64,000 nucleotides of DNA from Arthrobacter sp. AQ5-06 (GTDB lineage: Bacteria > Actinomycetota > Actinomycetes > Actinomycetales > Micrococcaceae): NCBI RefSeq assembly GCF_003287955.1, contig NZ_QMKP01000015.1, positions 1 through 64,000 of the forward strand, written 5' to 3'. Each line of letters begins with the position of its first letter. The stretch's first letter is position 1. Under the pieces are notes generated by a model. It had not been told where the DNA came from. It worked only from the letters and a program-made list of their open reading frames with translations, and did no database searches. Positions 14,938 through 22,446 of the stretch are shown here, in pieces. A program made the translations under genes and the position numbers.

Positions 14938-17193
14938 ATGACCCAGACTCCGCTGCAGGATTCCGCCAGTTCTTCCGCCGCCTACCCGGTGCCGCCCGCG
15001 CCGCCGGCGCCCCCCGTAGCCAAGAAAGTACCGCACGAGCGGACGCACCACGGCGACACTTTCGTGGACAACTACGAGTGGCTGCGCGAGAAGGAATCCG
15101 CCGAGGTGGTTGAGCACCTGAAGGCTGAGAACGCCTACCAGGAGGCGGTCACCGCCCACCAGGAGCCGCTGCGCGAGGCCATCTTCCAGGAAATCAAGGG
15201 CCGCACCCAGGAGACAGACCTATCTGTTCCAAACCGCAAGGACAGTTGGTGGTACTTCAGCCGCTCGGTTGAGGGCAAGGAGTACGGCATCCAGTGCCGC
15301 GTCCGCGCCCAGGACTCCGGCAACCCCGTGGCCGACTGGACTCCCCCCGCAGTGGAGGCCGGCGTCGAAATCCCAGGCGAGGAAGTGCTGCTGGACGGCA
15401 ACATTGAAGCCGAAGGCCAGCCCTTCTTTTCGGTGGGCGGCTCGGCCGTCACGGTGGACGGGAACCTTTACGCCTACGCCGTGGACAACGCCGGCGACGA
15501 ACGTTTTACCCTCCGCATCAAGGACCTCCGCACGGGTAAACTCCTGCCGGACGTCATCGAGAACATCTTCTACGGCCTCAGCTTCTCCCCCGACGGCACC
15601 CGCATTTTCTACACTGTCGTGGACGATTCGTGGCGCCCGTACCAGGTCAAGTCCCACGTCCTGGGCACGCCGATCACCGACGACGAGGTGATTTACCAGG
15701 AGGACGACGTCGCCATGTGGCTGGGCTTTGAGCTCTCCTCAGATAGGCGTCACCTCGTGCTGGGCATCGGCTGCTCCGAGTACAGCGAGACCCGCCTGCT
15801 GCGTTTCGATGACCCGACGGCGGCCCTCACCACCGTGATTTCGCGGGACGAGCGCGTCCTCTATGAGGCCGAACCGTTCCTGCTCACCGGCCCGGAGGGT
15901 GAAATGTCGGAACGCATCATCATCACGCACAATCGGAACGCCGTGAACTCCATGGTCTCCCTGATCGACCCTGCCGAGCTCGCCAAGCCGCTGGCCGAGC
16001 AGCACTGGAGCACCGTCGTCGAACATTCCGGCGACGTCCGCGTCAACGGTGCCGGTGTTACCTCCACGCACCTGATTGTGTCCATCCGGAAGGACACCAT
16101 CGAGCGCGTCCAGGTGATCGGGCCAGCCGGTCTCGGCACCCCCGCGCAGGAGGCCCCGGTGGAACCTGCATTTGACGATGAGCTGTACACGGCCGGCGTC
16201 GGGGGTTCGGACTACGAGGCCCCGGTGATCCGGCTGGGCTACACGTCCTATTTCACGCCGTCGCGCGTGTACGACTTTGTGCTGCCCACCCCGGCGCAGC
16301 CCGCCGGCGAACTGCTGCTCCGCAAGGAAAGCCCGGTGCTCGGCGGCTACTCCGCCGGCGACTACGTGGCCAGCCGCGAATGGGCCGAGGCCGCGGACGG
16401 TACTCGGATCCCCCTGTCGGTGCTGCGGCACAAGGACGTCAGGCAGGATTCGACGGCGGCGGGCCTGGTCTACGGGTACGGCTCCTACGAGCTGAGCATG
16501 GACCCCGGTTTCGGCATCGCGCGGCTGTCGCTGTTGGACCGCGGTGTGGTGTTTGTGATCGCGCACATCCGCGGCGGCGGCGAGCTGGGCCGGCACTGGT
16601 ACGAGGAGGGCAAGAAGCTCGCGAAGAAGAACACCTTCACGGACTTTGTGGACGCCACCGACTGGCTGGCCAACTCCGGCTGGGTGGATCCGTCCCGGAT
16701 TGCGGCCCTGGGCGGTTCTGCGGGCGGTTTGCTGATGGGTGCCGTGGCCAACCTGGCGCCGGAAAAGTACGCCGCGGTGGTGGCGCAGGTGCCGTTCGTG
16801 GATGCCCTCACCACCATCCTGGACCCGGAGCTTCCGCTGTCAGCCCTGGAATGGGAGGAATGGGGCAACCCCATCACGGATCCTGACGTGTACGCCTACA
16901 TGAAGTCCTATTCGCCGTACGAGAACGTGCATCCAGTTGCGTACCCCAAGGTCGCCGCGGTGACGTCCTTCAACGACACGCGCGTGCTCTACGTGGAGCC
17001 CGCCAAGTGGGTCCAGGAGCTGCGGAACAAGACCACCGGCACGGAGCCGGTGGTGATGAAGATCGAGATGGACGGCGGCCACGGCGGCGCGTCCGGGCGC
17101 TATGTCCAGTGGCGCGAGCGGGCGTGGGACTACGCGTTCATCGCTGACTCCCTCGGCGCCAAGGACCTGTTGCCGGGGGCTGGTCTGGAGTAG
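14938..17193 (+). CDS. S9-family prolyl oligopeptidase (oligopeptidase B-like, protease II)
   Basis: A 751-residue cytosolic serine peptidase that cuts small peptides. The N-terminus has the S9A entry motif (KVPHERTHHGDTFVDNYEWL), followed by a seven-bladed propeller (about residues 80-430). The alpha/beta-hydrolase domain has the nucleophile in AALGGSAGGLLMG, the aspartate in SFNDTRVLYVEPAKW and the histidine in MDGGHGGASGR. Length and order match oligopeptidase B. The ATG at 14938 follows TATATT by six bases with GAAGG between, so it may be leaderless; an in-frame upstream start at 14878 looks non-coding. Confidence 0.92.
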   Translation: MTQTPLQDSASSSAAYPVPPAPPAPPVAKKVPHERTHHGDTFVDNYEWLREKESAEVVEHLKAENAYQEAVTAHQEPLREAIFQEIKGRTQETDLSVPNRKDSWWYFSRSVEGKEYGIQCRVRAQDSGNPVADWTPPAVEAGVEIPGEEVLLDGNIEAEGQPFFSVGGSAVTVDGNLYAYAVDNAGDERFTLRIKDLRTGKLLPDVIENIFYGLSFSPDGTRIFYTVVDDSWRPYQVKSHVLGTPITDDEVIYQEDDVAMWLGFELSSDRRHLVLGIGCSEYSETRLLRFDDPTAALTTVISRDERVLYEAEPFLLTGPEGEMSERIIITHNRNAVNSMVSLIDPAELAKPLAEQHWSTVVEHSGDVRVNGAGVTSTHLIVSIRKDTIERVQVIGPAGLGTPAQEAPVEPAFDDELYTAGVGGSDYEAPVIRLGYTSYFTPSRVYDFVLPTPAQPAGELLLRKESPVLGGYSAGDYVASREWAEAADGTRIPLSVLRHKDVRQDSTAAGLVYGYGSYELSMDPGFGIARLSLLDRGVVFVIAHIRGGGELGRHWYEEGKKLAKKNTFTDFVDATDWLANSGWVDPSRIAALGGSAGGLLMGAVANLAPEKYAAVVAQVPFVDALTTILDPELPLSALEWEEWGNPITDPDVYAYMKSYSPYENVHPVAYPKVAAVTSFNDTRVLYVEPAKWVQELRNKTTGTEPVVMKIEMDGGHGGASGRYVQWRERAWDYAFIADSLGAKDLLPGAGLE

Positions 17194-17206
17194 GGCTTCT
17201 CAAGTC

Positions 17207-17225
17207 CGGTGGTTGAGCCTGGGCC
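17207..17225. repeat. half copy of the TTGAGCCTG intergenic repeat
   Basis: GGTGGTTGAGCCTGGGCCC matches one arm of the palindromic repeat seen complete at 27656-27704. It lies between convergent gene ends. Confidence 0.6.
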
Positions 17226-17232
17226 CACCACC

Positions 17233-17700
17233 TCAGCCCTCATCCCTGCCGTATTCGGGGTGCTCGGCCAGCAGTTCGGCCAGTGTCTCGAGGTTGGCAC
17301 GGACGGTCCGGGCCTGGGCTTTTTCCACGAACCGGTCGGCGAGTTTGCCGAACACCCCACCCAGTCCGGACGCGGCGTCGATCCGGTAGTTCAGGCGGGT
17401 GCCGTCGCCTTCGGGTGCCAGGGCAGAGGATACCGTGAAGTCCATCTTTCCTTCCACCGACTTGGAAACGAAGCGGCTTGGCGGCTGGAATTCCGCCACT
17501 TCCGTGGTCCAGTCGAATTTCCGTCCCACAATCTTGCTGGTTCCTTTGGCCCGCGTGCCCAGCCCAACGGGCTCGGTCCCGATTGTTTCAGCGTGCACCA
17601 CCGAGGAGTCCCAGACTGAAATATTTTCGCTCTTCGACAAGAAGTTGAACACTTCCTGCGGCGGCCGGGCGATGTAGACGGTTTCTTCCACGACAGGCAT
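17233..17700 (-). CDS. SRPBCC-family (START-like) ligand-binding protein
   Basis: A 155-residue polyketide-cyclase/dehydrase-like fold protein. The opening VEETVYIARPPQEVFNFLSK, then WDSSVVHAETIG and a C-terminal helix (LADRFVEKAQARTVRANLET) are typical of SRPBCC. The ATG at 17700 has AGGAG six bases upstream, so the long in-frame extension to 17808 is not needed. No catalytic residues were recognised; the ligand is unknown. Confidence 0.82.
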   Translation of the reverse strand: MPVVEETVYIARPPQEVFNFLSKSENISVWDSSVVHAETIGTEPVGLGTRAKGTSKIVGRKFDWTTEVAEFQPPSRFVSKSVEGKMDFTVSSALAPEGDGTRLNYRIDAASGLGGVFGKLADRFVEKAQARTVRANLETLAELLAEHPEYGRDEG

Positions 17701-17806
17701 CGGATTCTCCTCGGAAACGCCTGTTGCCAGCGCGGCGTGGCCGGCAGCTAAGCACAACGCCAGTTTGGCCCTGGCGCACCAGACAGTCAATGGCCTGAGA
17801 TAACCC

Positions 17807-17867
17807 ATCGATTGCCCCCGTAACCGTCCTTTTCAGCGCTCAAAAGAGCCGTTACGGAGCAATCGAT
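17807..17867. repeat. long imperfect palindromic repeat, copy 1
   Basis: The arms ATCGATTGC(C)CCCGTAAC and GTTACGG(A)GCAATCGAT enclose CGTCCTTTTCAGCGCTCAAAAGAGCC. The right 40 bases are 34/40 identical to copy 2 at 18478-18533, in the same orientation. It lies 25 bases beyond the GNAT stop codon. It could be a REP/MITE-like element or a terminator. Confidence 0.85.
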
Positions 17868-17892
17868 CGGATCTCGCTCCCCACCCGCTCCC

Positions 17893-18450
17893 TCACTGGG
17901 ACCGGGCGCGCCATTCGTCCTTGAGGATCGCGTAGACCAGCTCGGTGGCCCACTGGCCTTTGTAGTGCCACTTGTCCACCAGCCGGGCTTCTAACCGCAT
18001 GCCGAGCCGTTCGCACAAGGCGGCGGAGGCGGTATTCAGGGCGTCGAGCTTTGCCTCGATCCGGTGCATCTCCAGCTCCTCGAACCCCAGCTTCAGCACC
18101 GCATCCGCGGCCTCGGCCCCGTAGCCCTTGCCCCGCGCGGCCAGCGCCAGGGTCCATCCGACTTCGCCCTGGCCGCGCCCCGGAAGCCACTTCAGCACCA
18201 CTTCGCCCACCAGCTCCGGCGATCCCATCGTTTCGATGGCCAGGCACACCCAGTCACCCTCCTTCTCGAAGACAAAGTTGGCGTACTTGCCCACGGACTC
18301 CATGCACTTGGTGTAGCTCTTGGCCTCCCCCGGCAGGAAGCGGGCGGTGTCGGGCAGGGAATGGTAGGCATGGAACGCGTCCAGGTCCGTACCTTCGAAC
18401 CGGCGCAGGATCAGCCGCTCGGTGCGGATGGGCAAAGTGATCTCAGGCAT
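17893..18450 (-). CDS. GNAT-family N-acetyltransferase (RimJ/RimL-like)
   Basis: A 185-residue acetyl-CoA-dependent acetyltransferase. It opens with IRTERLILRRFEGTDLDAFH (the Acetyltransf_3 start). The acetyl-CoA loop is in WTLALAARGKGYGAEAADAV (R/Q-x-x-G-x-G/A), and HRIEAKLDALNTASAALCER then LGMRLEARLVD give the conserved NxxS and LGF-like region. The substrate is unknown. A TAGCCT box lies six bases before ATG 18450, so the mRNA is probably leaderless. The gene is bracketed by two copies of a palindromic repeat. Confidence 0.88.
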   Translation of the reverse strand: MPEITLPIRTERLILRRFEGTDLDAFHAYHSLPDTARFLPGEAKSYTKCMESVGKYANFVFEKEGDWVCLAIETMGSPELVGEVVLKWLPGRGQGEVGWTLALAARGKGYGAEAADAVLKLGFEELEMHRIEAKLDALNTASAALCERLGMRLEARLVDKWHYKGQWATELVYAILKDEWRARSQ

Positions 18451-18477
18451 GGACTGAGGCTACCCCGCAGCCCGTCC

Positions 18478-18533
18478 ATTGCTCCGTAGGCGCCGTTTTG
18501 AGCGCCCAGAAGGGCCGCTACGGAGCAATCGAT
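18478..18533. repeat. long imperfect palindromic repeat, copy 2, overlapping the ackA 3' end
   Basis: The arms ATTGCTCCGTAG (18478-18489) and CTACGGAGCAATCGAT (18518-18533) enclose a centre related to copy 1. The right arm encodes, on the minus strand, the last codons and stop of ackA (Ser-Ile-Ala-Pro-TAG). Confidence 0.85.
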
Positions 18534-19684
18534 GAGTGGACGACGGCGGAAGTTGCCTCCGCGATGGCGCGTTCCTCGTCGGTGGGCACCACCAACACGG
18601 GGATGACGGACGCAGCCGTGGAAATCACGCGCGGTTCCCTGGACCGCTGTCTGTTCAGGCCGGCGTCGAGCTCTATGCCCAGCGCACGCAGCCGGTCAGT
18701 CACCAGGGCGCGGAACTGGTGCGAGTTCTCGCCGATCCCCGCCGTGAACACGAGGGCCTTGGCGCCCCCGACAGCCACGTGGTAGCTGCCGATGTATTTG
18801 GCCAGCCGGTAGGACGTGACCGCGAGCGCCATCGCGGCTTTGGCGTCGCCGCCCTCGGAAGCTTCCACCACCGAGCGCATGTCGTTGTTCCCGGCGAGCC
18901 CCATCAGCCCCGATTCACGGTTGAGCATGGTGTCGATGTCCTCCGGCGTCCAGCCGTTCCGGCCGAGAAATACCAGGATGGAGGGATCGAGGTCGCCTGA
19001 GCGCGTGCCCATCACCAGGCCCTCCAGTGGGGTGAAGCCCATGGACGTGTCCACAGAATGACCGCCCAGGATGGCCGTGACGGAGGCGCCGTTCCCCAGG
19101 TGGGCAATCACGCCGTCGAACTCGTCCACGGGCAGATCCAGCAGCGCGGCGGCGCGGTGCGTGACGTACTCGTGCGAGGTGCCGTGGAAGCCATAGCGGC
19201 GGATGCCGTGGTTCGTGTAGAGCTCGTCGGGGACGGCGTAGCGCCAGGCGTACTCGGGCAGGGTGCGGTGGAAAGCGGTGTCGAACACGGCCACCTGCGG
19301 CAGGTCCGGCCACTTCTTGCTGATGGCGCGGATGCCCAGGACGTTGGCGGGGTTGTGCAGCGGCGCCAGCGGGTTGAGGCGCTCGATGGCGCGGGTGATC
19401 TCGTTGTCGATCAGCACCGGCTTGGCGAACCGCTCGCCGCCGTGCACCACGCGGTGGCCCACCGCCGCCAACTCGGGGTCCCCGAGCTCGGCATGGATCG
19501 CCGCATCTACCTGTTCCAGCGCCTCCGCATGGTCCCGGGGGCCCTCGATTTCGCCGTCGCCGTCACCGCCGTTGCCCACGCCGATCTTCTCGATCAGTCC
19601 TTCGGTCAGCACAATGCCGGCGGCCACGTCACGGACCTGGTACTTGAGCGAGGACGAACCGGAATTGATGACGAGCACAAGCAT
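18518..19684 (-). CDS. ackA: acetate kinase
   Basis: A 388-residue ASKHA-fold kinase interconverting acetate + ATP and acetyl phosphate + ADP. The N-terminal signature is LVLVINSGSSSLKYQ, with AVGHRVVHGGERF (substrate arginine), VAVFDTAFHRTLPEYAWRYA, GFHGTSHEYV (catalytic region), HLGNGASVTAI and FTAGIGENSHQFRA near the end. Length is normal. The ATG at 19684 has AGGAGG eight bases upstream. The final residues SIAP and the TAG stop are contributed by an intergenic palindromic repeat. pta, usually adjacent, lies about 2.8 kb away on the same strand with five other genes between. Confidence 0.97.
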   Translation of the reverse strand: MLVLVINSGSSSLKYQVRDVAAGIVLTEGLIEKIGVGNGGDGDGEIEGPRDHAEALEQVDAAIHAELGDPELAAVGHRVVHGGERFAKPVLIDNEITRAIERLNPLAPLHNPANVLGIRAISKKWPDLPQVAVFDTAFHRTLPEYAWRYAVPDELYTNHGIRRYGFHGTSHEYVTHRAAALLDLPVDEFDGVIAHLGNGASVTAILGGHSVDTSMGFTPLEGLVMGTRSGDLDPSILVFLGRNGWTPEDIDTMLNRESGLMGLAGNNDMRSVVEASEGGDAKAAMALAVTSYRLAKYIGSYHVAVGGAKALVFTAGIGENSHQFRALVTDRLRALGIELDAGLNRQRSREPRVISTAASVIPVLVVPTDEERAIAEATSAVVHSSIAP

Positions 19685-19791
19685 GGGGCCTCCTGAAGCC
19701 TTGGTACCGCGGGCACAGCTGACGAGGGGTGGTGGTGGAGCCTGGCGGAGCGCTCCCTGGGTCCCAGGGTCCCACTCTATAAGTTGCCGCG

Positions 19792-20097
19792 TCAGCCGCC
19801 GGCGATGTCCCGCAGGGTCTGCAAGTGCCCGGCCCAGGTCTTCCGCCCTGCCGCGGTCACACTCGCCGAGGTCCGCGGCATCTTCCCCGCGAACCCTTTC
19901 CTGATCTTGACGTTGCCGGCCTTTTCAAGCACGGCAAGCTGCTTGCTGAGCACGGAATCGCTGACCTGGATGGCGTCCCGCAGGTCCTTGAAGTCCAGCG
20001 ACTCCGCACCTGCCAGCGCCGCCATGATGGAGAAGCGGACCGGCTGGTGGATAAGGTCGTCGAGCCGGTGGCGGGGATGTTCCGCTGCGGTGCTCAT
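19792..20097 (-). CDS. winged-helix transcriptional regulator (small, MarR/PadR-like)
   Basis: A 101-residue DNA-binding protein. DDLIHQPVRFSIMAALAG, then LDFKDLRDAIQVSDSVLSKQ and LAVLEKAGNVKIRKGFAGK form a winged helix with a recognition helix at about residues 46-60. SVTAAGRKTWAGHLQTLRDI is the C-terminal helix. No ligand domain is present. Its start overlaps the end of the upstream membrane gene by four bases (ATGA), so the two are cotranscribed. It probably represses its own operon at the repeated sites at 20579-20613. Confidence 0.85.
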   Translation of the reverse strand: MSTAAEHPRHRLDDLIHQPVRFSIMAALAGAESLDFKDLRDAIQVSDSVLSKQLAVLEKAGNVKIRKGFAGKMPRTSASVTAAGRKTWAGHLQTLRDIAGG

Positions 20098-20537
20098 GCC
20101 CGCAGCTCACGGAAGGCGGCGGCCAGGCCAACTCCGGCGAGTACGACGGCGGCGCTCACGTAGAACCAGAGGTTCCCGTCGCGGAAGAGGCTGGCTCCTA
20201 CCCCCAGCGCGATGCCGTACAGAACGAAGTAGGCGATCAATGACGTCAGGAACCGCCTGGTGTACCCGGCATTGGTGGACGTCTGGAACATCGGCCAGAT
20301 GCAGGCCGTTGCCGTTCCCCAGATTCCAACGGCGGTCGCCAGTAGCGGCGCGCCGTACCCGGTGTGGGACACGATGTGCATGCCGATCATCAGCATCGAT
20401 CTCAGGATGGCCAGGCTGGTGAAGACCATGGCAACAGGCCACGCCGCCGCGTTGATGGAGGTGGCGCCGATCGATTGCGCCTTCGCCAGGAGCTCCTGCG
20501 CCTCGGTAGGAGTGGGACTTGCCGATGTCTCGTCCAT
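20094..20537 (-). CDS. four-helix integral membrane protein, regulator-linked
   Basis: A 147-residue protein with about four hydrophobic segments (AAWPVAMVFTSLAILRSMLM, LLATAVGIWGTATACIW, FLTSLIAYFVLYGIALGVGA, WFYVSAAVVLAGVGLAAAF). No enzyme motif or family was recognised. The ATG at 20537 has AAAGG upstream. It is translationally coupled to the winged-helix regulator. Such membrane protein plus small wHTH pairs are common in actinobacteria and often respond to membrane-active compounds, but that is only an analogy here. Confidence 0.78.
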   Translation of the reverse strand: MDETSASPTPTEAQELLAKAQSIGATSINAAAWPVAMVFTSLAILRSMLMIGMHIVSHTGYGAPLLATAVGIWGTATACIWPMFQTSTNAGYTRRFLTSLIAYFVLYGIALGVGASLFRDGNLWFYVSAAVVLAGVGLAAAFRELRA

Positions 20538-20578
20538 GGTGTGGCCTTTCGCCGCTGCTGAGTAGTGAACTCATCATT

Positions 20579-20613
20579 GGAAAGTGCTTTCCATTACGTT
20601 AAGTACTTTCCAT
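20579..20613. promoter_or_regulatory. paired operator-like sites for the wHTH regulator
   Basis: Two direct copies of AAGT(G/A)CTTTCCAT (20582-20594 and 20601-20613), 19 bases apart. The first is part of the perfect palindrome GGAAAGTGCTTTCC (20579-20592) and the second holds AAGTACTT. They lie 42 bases upstream of the membrane-regulator operon. Confidence 0.55.
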
Positions 20614-20650
20614 CATGAAGAACGGGCCCATGATTTCAGTGACTTGTTTT

Positions 20651-20672
20651 TGCGAATCATTCTCATTAGAGT
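20651..20672 (+). promoter_or_regulatory. Zur box and leaderless -10 for the Mrf-rpmJ operon
   Basis: TGCGAATCATTCTCA (20651-20665) is a 7-1-7 palindrome close to the actinobacterial Zur consensus (TGAAAATnATTTTCA). It ends one base before a TAGAGT -10 (20667-20672), itself seven bases before the ATG at 20680. Zinc-loaded Zur bound here would block RNA polymerase. Confidence 0.75.
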
Positions 20673-20679
20673 AATTGGC

Positions 20680-21795
20680 ATGCATCTCACTGTGATCAGC
20701 TCCCTGGACGCCCTGTGCCGCCAGCAAGCCTGCCAAGACACGGCCGCGGCCAATCCCGGCGCCGTGGTGGTCCTGCACGACCTGCTGGAGAACGGCGTCG
20801 TCATCCGCAGGATCTCCAGCCAGTCCGGGCTCCTGGAGCGCGCCGAGACGCAGCTGGAACATGGCTGCCTGAGCTGCACCGTGAGGCTGGACCTCGTGCC
20901 CACCATCGAGCGGCTGCTGGAACGCGGGGACACTCAGGCCATCATCGGGCTTCCTCCGGCGGTGTCCGCGGAGGCCGCGATCGGAGCATTGCAGCGTGGC
21001 CTTTCCCGCCCGGTGACGATTGATTCCGCTGTCCTTGCCTGCGCCCCTGACACGCTGGAGGACCACATTTGGGACCACCACACCCTGTTTGAATCCGGGT
21101 TCACGCCGGTCCCGGAGGACCAGCGTACTGCGGGCGAATTCCTCATTGGCGAGCTGTCGTTCAATGACACCGTCCTGCTGGCGGAGGTGGACCTGTTTCC
21201 GGCCGACCCCGCCCTGCGGGTTCGCGGCGTGCAACTGGTGAGGGAACTGGCTCCGCACGCTGACGTGGTGGAAAACGCCGGCCTCATCCGCCCCGGCCGC
21301 CACGACTACCAGGACGCCCTGAGCCGGACGGTCCCCGGTTGGGTGCGGATCCCGGCGTCGTCCTCAATCTCACCGTTCACCACTGTCACGCACCGGGCCC
21401 AACGTCCGCTGCACCCAGAGCGGTTCCGGCACGCCCTGGCATCGCTCGCGGAGGGGTGCTGCTGGTTGCGGGGCCGCCTGTCTATCGCCGCCGCACCTCA
21501 GTGCCGGATCGCCATCCAGGGCATCGGCCCTCGCCTCTGGCTCGAAAATACTGGACCGTGGCTGGCAGACCAGGACGCCGGTGCGGCGCCCGATCCCCTC
21601 AACCATGTGGACGCCCATTTGGACTGGCATCCGGAACACGGGGACCGCGGAAGCGTGCTGGCCGCGACCGGAGAGGGCATGGACCCGGGGGAAATTGCGC
21701 AGCTGCTCTCCGCCTGCGAACTCACCGACGCGGAAATGGAGGCCGGGTTTGCCGGGCTGACCGACCCGTTCCAGCTCGACCCCGCCCCATCCTGA
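20680..21795 (+). CDS. CobW/Mrf-like zinc-starvation protein lacking a Walker A loop
   Basis: A 371-residue relative of CobW-family GTPases. The CobW cysteine motif is present as [20 protein letters not shown] (about residues 67-86), and the C-terminal domain is seen in [18 protein letters not shown] and [12 protein letters not shown]. The N-terminal P-loop (GxxGxGKT) is replaced by [16 protein letters not shown], so GTP hydrolysis is unlikely by the usual route. In mycobacteria, zinc-regulated operons of cysteine-free ribosomal proteins include Mrf, a CobW-like factor that recruits a hibernation protein to ribosomes. Here the partner is rpmJ, and a Zur box sits at the promoter. The ATG at 20680 is leaderless; the in-frame extension to 20584 would run through the Zur box. 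Confidence 0.8.
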   Translation: MHLTVISSLDALCRQQACQDTAAANPGAVVVLHDLLENGVVIRRISSQSGLLERAETQLEHGCLSCTVRLDLVPTIERLLERGDTQAIIGLPPAVSAEAAIGALQRGLSRPVTIDSAVLACAPDTLEDHIWDHHTLFESGFTPVPEDQRTAGEFLIGELSFNDTVLLAEVDLFPADPALRVRGVQLVRELAPHADVVENAGLIRPGRHDYQDALSRTVPGWVRIPASSSISPFTTVTHRAQRPLHPERFRHALASLAEGCCWLRGRLSIAAAPQCRIAIQGIGPRLWLENTGPWLADQDAGAAPDPLNHVDAHLDWHPEHGDRGSVLAATGEGMDPGEIAQLLSACELTDAEMEAGFAGLTDPFQLDPAPS

Positions 21796-21868
21796 ACGGC
21801 CCGGGTTCACACTGCGCCACCGGCCAAAACGCCGCCCATCAACCGCCACTAAAACAAGGAGTAAGCCC

Positions 21869-21991
21869 ATGAAAGTCAGAAATTCCCTCCGCGCCCTGAA
21901 GAAGGTTCCCGGCGCCCAGATTGTCCGGCGCCGGGGCCGCACCTTTGTGATCAACAAAAAGAACCCGCGGATGAAGGCCCGTCAGGGCTGA
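21869..21991 (+). CDS. rpmJ: 50S ribosomal protein L36, cysteine-free (zinc-independent) paralogue
   Basis: A 40-residue protein: [17 protein letters not shown], then [20 protein letters not shown] and RQG. It aligns along its length with L36, but the zinc ligands (C-x2-C...C...H) are replaced, as in the C-minus form made during zinc starvation. ACAAGGAG before the ATG is a strong ribosome site. It follows the CobW-like gene by 73 bases behind a Zur box. Swapping in this paralogue would release zinc from ribosomes. Confidence 0.93.
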   Translation: MKVRNSLRALKKVPGAQIVRRRGRTFVINKKNPRMKARQG

Positions 21992-22087
21992 GGCTGGGGT
22001 CGGGCTCACCCCGCGCCTGCCGTTGCGCCAGCCGCGGCAGGCGCTTAGAGTCGGCGGACACGTTGCACTATGCAGAGAGGGACTTCC

Positions 22088-22372
22088 ATGCCGAACGACA
22101 CCACTCAGCCCGACAACACCGAACCCGAGACCGCAGGACCTGCCCCCGGCACCGAGCCCAGCGCCGCAGGCTCCGGCACCAAGGACCCCACCGGCGTCGA
22201 GGGTGCCAACCCGGCCCTGGACGACACGGGCAGCCCCAAAGCCGACGAGGTGGGCGAGGCCCCTGAGCAGCCCGAGGATCCGCAAAACCTGGACCTCACG
22301 CCCGAAGGACTCTCCGACGAACCGGCCAAGGAAGAAGACCCGGACAGCGTGGCCAAGCCGGAAAACAGCTGA
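22088..22372 (+). CDS. small acidic, disordered protein of unknown function
   Basis: A 94-residue protein of Pro, Glu, Asp, Gly, Thr and Ala (MPNDTTQPDNTEPETAGPAP ... DLTPEGLSDEPAKEEDPDS), with no hydrophobic core. The ATG at 22088 has AGAGAGGGACTTCC upstream. Similar acidic low-complexity proteins are frequent in Micrococcaceae; no function is known to me. Confidence 0.72.
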   Translation: MPNDTTQPDNTEPETAGPAPGTEPSAAGSGTKDPTGVEGANPALDDTGSPKADEVGEAPEQPEDPQNLDLTPEGLSDEPAKEEDPDSVAKPENS

Positions 22373-22446
22373 CTTTCAATCTCAACGAGAGGGCATGTCG
22401 CGGCAGTGTTTTCGAGAAACATTGCCGTGAAGTGCCATCTCGACGC

